Counted from the stretch's first letter, positions 8,360 through 16,074 are shown. The stretch is DNA of 31,555 nt from CAZCPB01 sp964540295 (GCA_964540295.1 CAZIMT010000017.1:1-31555), one strand, 5' to 3'. Notes: generated by a model not told the origin, from the sequence alone. A program made the numbers and translations.

Positions 8360-8611
8360 TCAGAGCTGAGGTCCAGAACCGGCCGGCCCGCCGGACCCAG
8401 CGCAGATCCGCTCCACGTCCGCCATCGACAGGACCGGGAGATCTGTTTTTCCTGTAGCCAACATGACGCGGAGATACGGCAGGCAGAGCCCGCAGCCGGT
8501 GCCGCACTTGGTTTGTTCGCAGAGTTGATCGAGGCCAGAGCCCGTTGTTTCTGCGAGAACCTTGAGATCTCGGAACAAGAGCTGGTGGCAATAGCAGCGG
8601 TCGATGGCCAT
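8360..8611 (-). CDS. BFD-like [2Fe-2S] protein
   Basis: A small protein of 83 residues with the cysteine layout of the BFD-like domain: CYC at Cys6 and Cys8, then KCGTGCGLCLPYL with Cys36, Cys40 and Cys43. In bacterioferritin-associated ferredoxin and in nitrite reductase the CxC and CxxC pairs bind a [2Fe-2S] cluster; Cys36 is extra but common in stand-alone members. The ATG at 8609-8611 starts right before the conserved part. A GTG at 8645-8647, with a G-rich stretch ahead, would add 12 residues. It follows the pseudopilin gene (stop at 8692) on the same strand with a short gap, so it may be read together with the B12-riboswitch operon. Its partner, perhaps bacterioferritin or a reductase, is not seen. 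Confidence 0.85.
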   Translation of the reverse strand: MAIDRCYCHQLLFRDLKVLAETTGSGLDQLCEQTKCGTGCGLCLPYLRVMLATGKTDLPVLSMADVERICAGSGGPAGSGPQL

Positions 8612-8691
8612 GGTTACGCCGGATGGTGTCGTCGACACGTTGGTCACCCCGATGGTATCGGGTGTCTTTGTGCGGGGGCGGCCAGAGCTGG

Positions 8692-9576
8692 CTAGCGCCA
8701 GTCGCGCCAGTCAGGGACGTACGACGGCGAGTTGTCAACAACGACCGATCCGATGCTCCATCTCTGATCCACAATCGAGCCTTCCGCGGCGACGACCGGT
8801 CGAACGCTCCCGTCAACGCGGGCGGTCACGGCGCGGCCCGGAGATGAACCAAGCGCGAGACCGCGCCGGCCGTGACGGAACGCGGTCGTTGGTGAGTTGT
8901 TCGCTTGCCATCCGGAACCGCGTGTAAACAACTGAGGCGGGTCGAGCAGCGCGGTGTTGCTCGGTGTCGATCCGGGGAGAAGCGCATCAGCGAACACGAA
9001 CACGTCGGTGCTGCGCTCGATTTCGCCGAGGCGCTTCCATCGCTGGTTTGCGATCTGCGCGCCCCAGCCGGGTGTCTTTGCGGGCGAGAGGTAGTAGCCG
9101 TTGTAGCCGTAGGTGCTGGTGATCGTGCGCGACGGCCCTTGCGGGCGATACGTTCCCCACGCCTGCTCGGGGCACTCAAGCACCGAGCGCGGCGCGAGCG
9201 AGGTGTCGAGGTACGGCGCGAGAAAACCACGCGAATAGTCGGGCGGTTCGGTCGCGCTGCCGTGCGTTCCCCACCAGAATACCTGCGGCCCTAGGCCGAT
9301 GTCAGCCTCGCTCCAGTACGCCAGCGGCATCACGCGATCGCGCGAGGCGTTGGCGTAGAGCGTCCACGCGGTGACGAGCTGGCGTTGATTCGAGAGGCAC
9401 ACAGCGGTCCGTGCGATGGTGCGCGCGCCAGCAAGCGCGGGGAGCAGGACGCTGATGAGCAGCGCGATCACCGCGACGGTGACGAGGAGTTCGATGAGCG
9501 TGAACGCGGGTCCGGACGAGCTCGCTCGCGCCGATGCACGCGACAAGGATGGCGGTGGAGAGACACGCTGATTCAT
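8692..9576 (-). CDS. Pseudopilin-like protein (type II secretion style, planctomycete type)
   Basis: A 294-residue protein with a prepilin signal: a Ser/Arg-rich leader, then GPA/FTLIELLVTVAVIALL, where prepilin peptidase would cut before the Phe and methylate it, leaving Glu+5. The hydrophobic helix is followed by a globular domain with AFRHG and later VDGSVRP, resembling the H-X9-DG family of planctomycete pseudopilins. The ATG at 9574-9576 has GGAGAAGG just upstream and overlaps the TGA of the preceding gene (ATGA), so it is translationally coupled to the beta-propeller-dockerin gene. It is the third gene after the cobalamin riboswitch. These proteins are abundant in planctomycetes and mostly without known roles; here the operon suggests a role in a B12-controlled envelope structure. 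Confidence 0.88.
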   Translation of the reverse strand: MNQRVSPPPSLSRASARASSSGPAFTLIELLVTVAVIALLISVLLPALAGARTIARTAVCLSNQRQLVTAWTLYANASRDRVMPLAYWSEADIGLGPQVFWWGTHGSATEPPDYSRGFLAPYLDTSLAPRSVLECPEQAWGTYRPQGPSRTITSTYGYNGYYLSPAKTPGWGAQIANQRWKRLGEIERSTDVFVFADALLPGSTPSNTALLDPPQLFTRGSGWQANNSPTTAFRHGRRGLALGSSPGRAVTARVDGSVRPVVAAEGSIVDQRWSIGSVVVDNSPSYVPDWRDWR

Positions 9577-11312
9577 GGCCTTCTCCCGGCGTTCATGTCC
9601 ACGATCTCGTCGCGGCGCAGCTCGGCCTCCAGCACGGCGCGGTCGGTGTCGTTGACGGAGCCGTCGATGTTGACATCGCGGAGACCCGTGCCCCGGAACC
9701 AGGAGTACAGATCCTCGATGTCCACAACGCCGTCGCTGTTTACATCGCAGCGCGGCGGCGGCGGGCCGAACGCCAACAGGCCAGCCGCGCCGATGGTGTA
9801 GAGATTCGCGTCCGCGAGAGCTGGCGTGCTTCCGGCACCAACGTAGTGCATCGCGAGATAGCCGGGCTGGGCCGCGCCGCCGGTGTTGAACGGCAGCTTG
9901 CTCGTATCGATCGCGTAGAGGTCGGTACACGCGGCGGTGCTCGCGAGGTTTGTAGAGATCGCGCCGAGAAAGAGGCGTGGAGCGGCGGGCGATGACGCGA
10001 ACGCGGGCTGCATCGACCAGCCGCCGAGCACGGTGTATTCGCCGAGGTCCATGGTTCCGTTGCCGTTGGTGTCCACCCACGTCGCGGCGGCCGAGTCCCA
10101 CAGCAGCGTCGCGAAAGTGCCCTGGTCTTTGAAGACTTGGATCGTCGGGACCGAGCCAAAGCCGCGGATGCCGCCGCTGAGGATGATGCGGCCGTCGGCG
10201 AGCGCGATCGGTGTGGCCGAGGTTCGGTTGCATCCGATCGACCATCGCAACGCGCCCGTCGAGGCGTCGAGCTTCACAAGGTTGGAAGAGGTCCGCGCGC
10301 CGGAGAACGCGTACGACGCTGCGAAAACAGAGGCGGGCGCGTTGGCTGCGTTGGATGAAGGCACGACGCACACGCCGCCGAAGAAGCCTTCTTCGATCAC
10401 GTTGTCAAACGCCCACACGAGGTCGGGCGCGATGGCGGCGTCGGCGCGGAAAGCCAGGATCTGCCCTGCGCCAAAGCCAGATCGTCCGAGCGTGGCGACG
10501 TAGACCATGCCGCCCGAGAAAGCGGGCGTGTTGCCCGATGAGCCGCCGATGGGCACGGACCACAGCACCGCGCCGGGCTGGTGCGGGTTCGCGGCCGCGT
10601 GGTACGGGTCGCTGTTTATGCACGTCAGCGAGCCGTCAGTTCCGAAGCCGTCGTACTCCGTGACGAAGATTCGATTTGCAATCCCTAACCCGCCGTTCCA
10701 TTGACCACCCTGCGGGCCGACGCCGTGGCCCGAGGTCAGGAGCGGCGAAGCGTTCACGATCGGCGCAGCGAGTGTGGTCTGCCACTTTGTCGCGCCGCTC
10801 GTGAGATCGAACGCGGCGACCACCGAGCCCGACGCGACGACCGCGGTGTTAGTACGAAGGTCGATAGCGGGGGATGACCACGAATCGAAAGCGGGCGCGG
10901 CGATCAACGCCGCCCAACGTTGCAGGCCTGTGCGGCGATCGATCGCCCAGAGCTTGAATTGCCTCTGCGACGCGACGGTGATCGAACCGGCGGCGAGCAC
11001 GACGTCGCGCGACACCGCGAGCCCTGATTGCCCGACGAACCTGATCGCGTTGCCGCTGGTGTCGGAAGCGAACGTCCACGTCGGCGAAGAGATTGAAGCG
11101 GGCCCGGCGTCGTTGTTCGAGACGCGACCACGCGACCCGCCGAACTGCGGCCATTCAGGGCTGGCGAGAGTTGAACGTATGGCGAAGATCCCAGGAAAAA
11201 CAGTTAAAAACGCGATGCTGACGAGGCTGGCGGCGCGAGGTAAAGCCCCACCCCCTCTCCCGAAGGAGCGGAACAGATCAGAGAACTTGATGAAGCTCGC
11301 AAGGGCGCTCAC
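9573..11312 (-). CDS. Exported PQQ-like beta-propeller protein with C-terminal dockerin
   Basis: A 579-residue protein. It starts with a long signal peptide (hydrophobic stretch about 29-48, probable cut after Ala50 in STLA/SPEW). The mature part opens with WPQFGGSRGRVS, the usual start of PQQ-type beta-propellers, and has propeller-like repeats such as LWAIDRRTGLQRW, VAAFDLTSGATKWQ and VKLDASTGALRW. A calcium-loop motif DTNGNGTMDLGE sits in the propeller, and residues from about 520 to the end form a type I dockerin: DVNSDGVVDIEDL and DVNIDGSVNDTD. Dockerins dock to cohesin domains, so the protein may be held in a surface complex. The GTG start (11310-11312) overlaps the TGA of the upstream gene, and its own TGA overlaps the next ATG. 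No PQQ-enzyme catalytic set was identified, so a binding role is more likely than an enzyme. Confidence 0.9.
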   Translation of the reverse strand: MSALASFIKFSDLFRSFGRGGGALPRAASLVSIAFLTVFPGIFAIRSTLASPEWPQFGGSRGRVSNNDAGPASISSPTWTFASDTSGNAIRFVGQSGLAVSRDVVLAAGSITVASQRQFKLWAIDRRTGLQRWAALIAAPAFDSWSSPAIDLRTNTAVVASGSVVAAFDLTSGATKWQTTLAAPIVNASPLLTSGHGVGPQGGQWNGGLGIANRIFVTEYDGFGTDGSLTCINSDPYHAAANPHQPGAVLWSVPIGGSSGNTPAFSGGMVYVATLGRSGFGAGQILAFRADAAIAPDLVWAFDNVIEEGFFGGVCVVPSSNAANAPASVFAASYAFSGARTSSNLVKLDASTGALRWSIGCNRTSATPIALADGRIILSGGIRGFGSVPTIQVFKDQGTFATLLWDSAAATWVDTNGNGTMDLGEYTVLGGWSMQPAFASSPAAPRLFLGAISTNLASTAACTDLYAIDTSKLPFNTGGAAQPGYLAMHYVGAGSTPALADANLYTIGAAGLLAFGPPPPRCDVNSDGVVDIEDLYSWFRGTGLRDVNIDGSVNDTDRAVLEAELRRDEIVDMNAGRRP

Positions 11313-12223
11313 GAGCGCCGTCTCCTTGCAAGGCCGACCGCGAGCGCCGAGAGCGCCGCGAGCGTGGCTGGCGCGGGAACAGCTGAGACATCCGAGATCG
11401 CGTCGATCTGGGCTGTGAACGCAGAATCGCTGGCCACGCTGATACGGACGAACGACGCCGATTCGAGCCCGACCGCGGCCAGATCAACGCTCGCGCCGCC
11501 GCCCGATGAGCCGTAGCCCGCGATAAGTTGGGCGAACGATTTTCCACTGGCGTTGAACGCGGGGTCAACAGGCCGCGTGAAATCCGTGAGCACCGATCCG
11601 GTTGATTGGAAAGGGTCGGTCACGTCGCTGTAGCCGAGCGTGGGGAACGCGCCGTCGGCGGCCACGCCCGTGATAAGCCGCCAATCGATCCCGTCGGCGC
11701 TGACCTCGATGGTCCCGAAGCCGCCGAAGAGCCCGTCGACCACGCCAGCGTTGTCGGTGTAGAACGAGTTGCCAAAGACGAGCAGGTCCACGCCGAAGGG
11801 GTTGGCCGCGTCGTTGGTGATGGCGTGATCGAACGCGAGCACGAGCGAGCCACCCCGGCCGACGGTAACGAGGTCGGAACTTTCGTAAGCGGGCGCGAAC
11901 GGGTTGGTGGTGCTCTGAAAATCGGTGCCGATGCCGGTGAGGCGTGTCGGCTGGCCGATCGCTCGGGTCGGGTCGTTGTACCCAGCGCCGACTCCGGCAC
12001 CGGGGGTGTACGACACGATGCTGCTAGCGAAAGCGCTCGCCGCATTGGCCGAGTGTGTCGTGACGAGGAGCGACGAGGTCGCGGCGATCGTCAGCGCCGC
12101 GGCGCGCAGAAACGGCTCATTTGCAAGGCTTGTGCGCTCGCTCCGAGGGTGTCGCTCGATGCTCTTCTGAATATGACTCTGGACTTGTTTCCGACGTTGT
12201 GACCGGTGCTGAATCGAATCCAC
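11309..12223 (-). CDS. Surface protein with VPAP-type C-terminal sorting tail (first gene after the B12 riboswitch)
   Basis: A 304-residue exported protein. A basic N-region and hydrophobic segment (about 39-57) end in HSANA/ASA, a good signal-peptidase site near residue 61. The core contains YTPGAGVGAGYNDPTRAIG, NPFGVDLLVFGNSFY and IEVSADGIDWRLI, a beta-rich pattern; from memory this resembles cell-surface proteins encoded in B12-uptake loci of Bacteroidetes (the phrase GNAF followed by VS-DG-W), but that needs a search. The C-terminus is VPAPATLAAL, a hydrophobic helix, then RRRRS: a PEP-CTERM-like sorting tail of the planctomycete kind. The GTG at 12221-12223 is chosen since GGAGAAGG lies 9 bases upstream. 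It is the first coding region after the cobalamin riboswitch and overlaps the propeller gene (GTGA). Confidence 0.85.
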   Translation of the reverse strand: MDSIQHRSQRRKQVQSHIQKSIERHPRSERTSLANEPFLRAAALTIAATSSLLVTTHSANAASAFASSIVSYTPGAGVGAGYNDPTRAIGQPTRLTGIGTDFQSTTNPFAPAYESSDLVTVGRGGSLVLAFDHAITNDAANPFGVDLLVFGNSFYTDNAGVVDGLFGGFGTIEVSADGIDWRLITGVAADGAFPTLGYSDVTDPFQSTGSVLTDFTRPVDPAFNASGKSFAQLIAGYGSSGGGASVDLAAVGLESASFVRISVASDSAFTAQIDAISDVSAVPAPATLAALSALAVGLARRRRS

Positions 12224-12357
12224 AGAAACCAACCTTCTCCACGGCCGTACGCGCACGCCGCTTTCAATCGGTGGGCGCATCGAGGCTCGTGGCGCTTCGT
12301 CCTGAATCGCGCAGGACGGCCCCCGGGACATTGTGCCCTAGCTCTCGCGGTGGTTTC

Positions 12358-12409
12358 AAAAAGGTCCGGTGGAGCGCGCGCCGGGGACGGCCGAGCGACT
12401 CCGCCGACC
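12358..12409 (-). terminator. Candidate intrinsic terminator in the riboswitch expression platform
   Basis: On the minus strand GGTCGGCGGAG (from 12409 down) can pair with CTCCACCGGACC (down to 12363) with one bulge and one mismatch, followed by TTTTTG. It lies about 110 bases after the B12 box and 135 bases before the first gene, where a transcription-stopping switch would act. The loop is long and can form its own stem, so the exact fold is unsure. Confidence 0.4.
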
Positions 12410-12509
12410 GCCCCGTCCGCTCGCGATGCACCGTGAGGTGAACCGCGACCAGATTCCGCGAGGGCCATCCAGCGGCCACGCGCGATCGGGTTTCCCGAAC
12501 GCACGCGGC

Positions 12510-12765
12510 GTCCATCGGCAGGTCTTCCGGCTCGAGGCTCTGCGAGTTCCGCCTTCCCGAAGTTCTGCGGCTTGAATCCGAATCAGAGATTCCAGATCCA
12601 AACCGCAGCGTCTTCAGTGGCCTCGATCTTCCGGTCGAACCGAACGATCGAACGAGGGGCAAACCTCTCGTGAACCCGCGTCTATGCCCCATACGGCGGC
12701 GCGTCCGCGGTGGCTTTTCACCACACTTCCCTTTCCAGCCCCGACTTCTCGGGGCACCGACAGCG
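12510..12765 (-). ncRNA. Cobalamin (B12) riboswitch
   Basis: Read on the minus strand, this leader holds the conserved blocks of the cobalamin aptamer in the right order: GTCGGTGCC (from 12761), a GCCCC/GGGGC hairpin region, GGAAAGGGAA, GGTGAAAAGCCACCGCGG, then GGCCACTG, then CGGGAAGGC, and finally the B12 box AGCCGGAAGACCTGCC (12532 to 12517) closed by CGATGG that pairs back to the start. Such RNAs bind adenosyl- or methylcobalamin and usually switch off B12 uptake or synthesis genes when B12 is plentiful. A sigma-70 promoter ends just ahead of it. The first gene downstream on this strand, 287 bases after the aptamer, is the sorting-tail surface protein, not a known B12 gene. Any reading frame across this region is an artefact. 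Confidence 0.93.
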
Positions 12766-12770
12766 AGTTC

Positions 12771-12798
12771 ATCGTACCACACATCGGCGCGGTGTCAA
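12771..12798 (-). promoter_or_regulatory. Sigma-70-type promoter of the B12-riboswitch operon
   Basis: On the minus strand TTGACA (12798-12793, a perfect -35 box) is followed after 16 bases by TACGAT (12776-12771). Transcription would start near 12764, immediately before the riboswitch aptamer. Confidence 0.75.
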
Positions 12799-12869
12799 CG
12801 GCACGCGGGCGCGATCGTGTTTGCTCGGCATGCCGAGTGATTGCCGAACGCGCGAGGTTGTTCGCATCA

Positions 12870-13775
12870 TTACGCGGCAGAAACCATGCGGCGACGCCGA
12901 ACGCCGGAGATCACGTTGAACGCTCGCGCGACGGCGTAGATCATCGTCTGCATCGCCACGATCCCAGGCCCGGGCGGCCAATCCATCTCAAAGCTCATCA
13001 CCAGCCCGCCCAACACGCCCAGCACGCCGACGAGAACCGAGATCGTGAGCACCACGTTAAACCGATCGCTTAGGCGCAACGCCGTTGCTCCTGGAAGAAC
13101 GAGGATGGCCGTCGCCAGCACCACGCCCGCGAGCTTCATCGACGTCACGATCGCCAGGCACAGCAGCACCATCAGCGTGACCTTCATCGCGCGGTCCGAA
13201 ACACCAAACGCGGGCGCGGCCTGCTCATCGAACGCCCAGAAGAGCAGCGGCCTTCGCACCGCCCAGAGCGTCGCCACCACGCCAAGCGAAACGACGCCCG
13301 CGATCAACGTATCGTGCCAAGCCAGGCCCATCAGCGAGCCAAAGAGGATTGATTCCCACGACGGCCCGCCGGTGCCGCGATGTTGGAAGCTGACGTGAAG
13401 CAGCAGAGCGCCAAGCGTCATCGACGCGACGAGCACGATGCCGATGATGGTGTCCGCCGATTCGCCGCCGCGGTCGCTCAGCCCCGCGATCGCCAACGCC
13501 GCGACTAGGCAGAAGAGCAGCACCACACCGAGCTGACCGAGCGCTGGCAGCCCGCTAGCGATGCCCATGTTCACGATCGCCAGGTCGATGACGGCCGCAA
13601 CGCCCATGCCGCCGAAGGCCGCGTGGCTCACGCCCTGCCCGATGAAACTCAGCCGCTTGAGCACCACGAGCACGCTGAGGCACGAGCAGACGATCGCGAT
13701 GGCGACGCCGGTGAGCACGCCGGGCAGGAAGATCGCCCGCATGCTGGGGTCCAGGAGATAGTCGATCGTTTTCAA
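12870..13775 (-). CDS. znuB: Zinc (or manganese) ABC transporter permease
   Basis: A 301-residue ABC-3 family permease with about eight membrane helices. It opens with YLLDPSMRAIFLPG and has VVLKRLSFIGQGVSHAAFGG, the conserved early block of ZnuB/MntB proteins, and AGVVLATAILVLPGATALRL late in the protein. It moves the metal ion across the inner membrane using the ATPase encoded just upstream. The TTG at 13773-13775 is chosen, 13 bases after the ATPase stop, because the family normally begins with a few residues before YLL-x-P-x-M; the first ATG (13742) would cut these off. Metal choice between zinc and manganese cannot be read from the permease; the histidine-rich loop of the binding protein favours zinc. 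Confidence 0.92.
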   Translation of the reverse strand: MKTIDYLLDPSMRAIFLPGVLTGVAIAIVCSCLSVLVVLKRLSFIGQGVSHAAFGGMGVAAVIDLAIVNMGIASGLPALGQLGVVLLFCLVAALAIAGLSDRGGESADTIIGIVLVASMTLGALLLHVSFQHRGTGGPSWESILFGSLMGLAWHDTLIAGVVSLGVVATLWAVRRPLLFWAFDEQAAPAFGVSDRAMKVTLMVLLCLAIVTSMKLAGVVLATAILVLPGATALRLSDRFNVVLTISVLVGVLGVLGGLVMSFEMDWPPGPGIVAMQTMIYAVARAFNVISGVRRRRMVSAA

Positions 13776-13788
13776 CGCGGCACCCGGC

Positions 13789-14784
13789 TCACGGCTTCTC
13801 GCCCTTCCAGAGACTCGCGGCTCGTGCGGCGACGGAATCGGCCGGTGGAGCGCCCGAGGCCGCGGCGTTCGCGGTTGAGCCATCGTGCGGGCCATCGACC
13901 GAGCCAACGATCGCGCCGTCGATGGCGCAGCCGGGCGGGCAACTGCCCGCGACGTGGGCCACGACGTGTACGTCGCCGAAGATCCCCGCGACGTCATGCC
14001 GAAAGACTTCCGCGAGCACCTTAGGCGTGAGCCCTTGCGGCGTGTCGTGAAAATGCAGCGTGCGCGACAGGCACGCCACTCGATCGCACCCCGCGGCGAT
14101 CACGCGGATGTCGTGACTCACGATCACGATCGTCAGCCCGAGCTTCTTGTGCAGCGAGTCCAAAAGTTCCGCGAAGCGCTGCTGCCCGCCGACGTCGACG
14201 CCGACGGTGGGCTCATCGAGGAACAGAATCCGAGGCCTGCCCGCGAGCGCTCGCGCGATCATCGCGCGCTGCAACTGCCCGCCCGAGAGCTTGCCGATCG
14301 CGCGGTCCGCGACCGAGGAAAGTCCGACGACCTCGATCGCGTTCTCGATCGCGCCTTGCCGTGTGCGATCAACGTGCATCCATGGCATCAGCCCGCGCTG
14401 GGCCGACATCGCGACCACCTGCCGCACGCTCAGCGGGAACGCCAGTTCCGCTTCCACGCGCTGGGGCACGTACCCGATGAGCCCCTTCTTTCGGGCCTCG
14501 TGCGGCGGCTGGCCGAACACCGAGAGCTCGCCCGACTGGCACGGCAGCAGCCCGAGTATGAGCTTGACCAGCGTGCTCTTTCCGCCGCCGTTGGGCCCGA
14601 GGATCCCGAGCCGCTCGCCCACGCGCACCGAGAGCGTGATGCCGCGCAACGCGGGCGCGTCGTCAACCACGCCGATGCCGCCGCCCGCTCGCGCATAGCG
14701 ATACGTGACGCCGCGACACTCGACGGCTGGCGCGCTCGCGTCCGTGGCGTTGAAGTGAGCGAGGTTGGCGGCGAGCGCGGTCAT
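13789..14784 (-). CDS. znuC: Zinc ABC transporter ATP-binding protein
   Basis: A 331-residue ATPase, longer than usual ZnuC (about 250). It shows Walker A GPNGGGKST (63-71), Q-loop VPQR (106-109), signature LSGGQ (166-170), Walker B ILFLDEP (186-192) and the switch histidine in IVSHD (His224). From about residue 265 there is an extra C-terminal extension that includes AGSCPPGC followed by a low-complexity Ala/Gly/Asp-rich tail; the CxxxC pair could sense or bind metal but this is only a guess. It pairs with the permease gene 13 bases downstream. The binding-protein gene znuA lies upstream on the same strand, 153 bases away. Confidence 0.93.
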   Translation of the reverse strand: MTALAANLAHFNATDASAPAVECRGVTYRYARAGGGIGVVDDAPALRGITLSVRVGERLGILGPNGGGKSTLVKLILGLLPCQSGELSVFGQPPHEARKKGLIGYVPQRVEAELAFPLSVRQVVAMSAQRGLMPWMHVDRTRQGAIENAIEVVGLSSVADRAIGKLSGGQLQRAMIARALAGRPRILFLDEPTVGVDVGGQQRFAELLDSLHKKLGLTIVIVSHDIRVIAAGCDRVACLSRTLHFHDTPQGLTPKVLAEVFRHDVAGIFGDVHVVAHVAGSCPPGCAIDGAIVGSVDGPHDGSTANAAASGAPPADSVAARAASLWKGEKP

Positions 14785-14845
14785 GGTTCGTTGAAGAGTT
14801 TACCGAGTATCTCGTGCAGTGGTGATGCCGCGCACGCGCGACCCG

Positions 14846-14934
14846 TTACTTCCAGTCGAGACCGACGCCGAGCATTAGACCCCCGAAGGGTTCGAACCGA
14901 GCGGGAAAGACCGCCATCGGTGAAGGCCGACGAT
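14846..14934 (-). pseudogene. Possible remnant of an outer-membrane protein C-terminus between znuA and znuC
   Basis: A short frame ending at a TAA (14846-14848) reads ARFEPFGGLMLGVGLDWK, which looks like the last strand of an outer-membrane beta-barrel, with alternating residues and an aromatic near the end. There is no room for a full gene: the frame runs into znuA upstream. It may be a gene scrap or chance. Confidence 0.2.
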
Positions 14935-14937
14935 TCT

Positions 14938-15945
14938 CTACTTTTTCTCTTCCAGCCCACTCACGATCGCGTCTAGGTTCCCGCGCATCATCACGAACCA
15001 GTCTCCCGTTCCCAGCGGGTCGAGCACGCCGACGCGGACTTGGGCCGCGTCCGCCACGCGCCGCGCCGACGCGCTGTTGAACTGCGGCTCAACAAAGATC
15101 GTGCCCACCCCCGCCCCACGGATCGCGTCCACACACTTGGCCACCTGCCCTGGCGTCGGCTCCGCAGACTCGATGGGCCTGAGCACCGCCGCCACTTTTA
15201 GCCCATACCGCTCCGCCAACCTCGACCACGCGTTGTGGTGCGTCACGATCGATCGACCCGCCAGAGGCCTGAGGCGCTCAACGTACTCCGCGTTCAACGT
15301 TTCTACTTTCGCAGCGAGAGCCGAAGCATCCGGAATCGGCCCCGCCACCACGCCTGGAAGCGCCGCCGCTCGCGCGATGGCCGCGTGCAACGAAGGGATC
15401 GCTCGTGCCACCAGCACCGGATCGAGCCACAGGTGCTGATCGATCGGCCCGTGATCGTGCGAGTGATCGTGGTCGTGATCGTGATCGTGGTCGTGGTCCG
15501 CCTCCGCCTCTCCCCCGGCGGGCGCGTGGATATCCAGCACGTCCGCTAGGCAAAACTCCACGCGCGTCGCCGACGGATGCTCCTTTAAGAACTCCGCGAC
15601 CTTCGGCTCTAGTGACAATCCCACCGACACGACCAAGTCCGCGCGCCCGATCCCCGCCAGCTCGCGCGGCGTGAACTCGTACCCGTGCTCACTCCGCCCC
15701 GGTGCCATCAGGATCGAAACTTCTGAACCCGCCGGCACCAGCTCACGCACCAACCCCGCTAGCGGCGCGATCGTCACGACCACGCGCAGAGGCCCGGGCT
15801 CGCGCGCGGCCTGTCGCGCGGTCTGGTTTGTCACGCTCTTCGCTGGCGGTGCGGCCGACGTCCCTTCGTTGGGCGCCGCCTTCTCGCACGCCGTCACCAG
15901 CACCAGAGCCAACCCCGCGATCAAACCAACAATCACACGACTCAT
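14938..15945 (-). CDS. znuA: Zinc ABC transporter substrate-binding lipoprotein
   Basis: A 335-residue solute-binding protein with a lipoprotein signal (LVLVTAC, Cys20). The cluster A-1/ZnuA fold is seen in VVTIAPLAGLVREL, the metal ligand His87 in SEHGYEFTP, His171 in DQHLWLDP, His236/His237 in VTHHNAW and a C-terminal acidic ligand region near VLDPLGTGDW. Between the first and second ligands lies a loop of alternating His and Asp (about 150-165), the mark of zinc-binding members that collect zinc. The ATG at 15943-15945 has AGGAGG 6 bases upstream; a GTG directly before it is too close to that site. It captures zinc outside the inner membrane and hands it to the znuB/znuC products encoded downstream on the same strand. 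Confidence 0.94.
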   Translation of the reverse strand: MSRVIVGLIAGLALVLVTACEKAAPNEGTSAAPPAKSVTNQTARQAAREPGPLRVVVTIAPLAGLVRELVPAGSEVSILMAPGRSEHGYEFTPRELAGIGRADLVVSVGLSLEPKVAEFLKEHPSATRVEFCLADVLDIHAPAGGEAEADHDHDHDHDHDHSHDHGPIDQHLWLDPVLVARAIPSLHAAIARAAALPGVVAGPIPDASALAAKVETLNAEYVERLRPLAGRSIVTHHNAWSRLAERYGLKVAAVLRPIESAEPTPGQVAKCVDAIRGAGVGTIFVEPQFNSASARRVADAAQVRVGVLDPLGTGDWFVMMRGNLDAIVSGLEEKK

Positions 15946-16001
15946 CACACGCCTCCTTCGCCCCGCCTCTTCTCTCGATGCCCCGGTACCTCACGCCCCG
16001 A

Positions 16002-16040
16002 TGCCCACTGCCCATTGCCCATTGCCTATTGCCCATTGCC
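16002..16040 (-). repeat. Heptanucleotide tandem repeat, 5.6 copies
   Basis: Five and a half copies of TGCCCAT (one TGCCCAC, one TGCCTAT) in a row, or GGCAATGG-type on the other strand. It lies in the probable znuA leader. Similar heptamer arrays are known as short tandem repeats in cyanobacteria; here it is a single array. Confidence 0.9.
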
Positions 16041-16058
16041 TAAAGCTCTTCTTCCAAC

Positions 16059-16074
16059 TGAGACACCATTCTCA
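16059..16074. promoter_or_regulatory. Palindrome upstream of znuA, possible Zur operator
   Basis: TGAGACACCATTCTCA has 5-base arms TGAGA/TCTCA around a 6-base centre, 114 bases before the znuA start. It resembles in outline the TGA-AAT-x-ATT-TCA Zur sites of some bacteria but the centre differs. The link is a guess from position. Confidence 0.3.

Noticed and set aside
12330..12359. TTGAAA-N18-CACAAT promoter-like pair before the surface-protein gene
   Set aside because: It overlaps the T-run of the candidate terminator, and a better promoter lies just before the riboswitch.
12264..12782. A 172-codon open frame on the minus strand across the B12 leader
   Set aside because: It lies over the riboswitch aptamer, is rich in Arg/Ser/Gly and has no family pattern; the RNA motifs explain the sequence better.
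12824..12837. 14-base palindrome CTCGGCATGCCGAG between znuB and the B12 promoter
   Set aside because: It has no T-run and no known operator match; short GC-rich palindromes are common by chance.
16002..16040. Tandem array considered as a CRISPR
   Set aside because: Units are 7 bases and directly adjacent, with no spacers.
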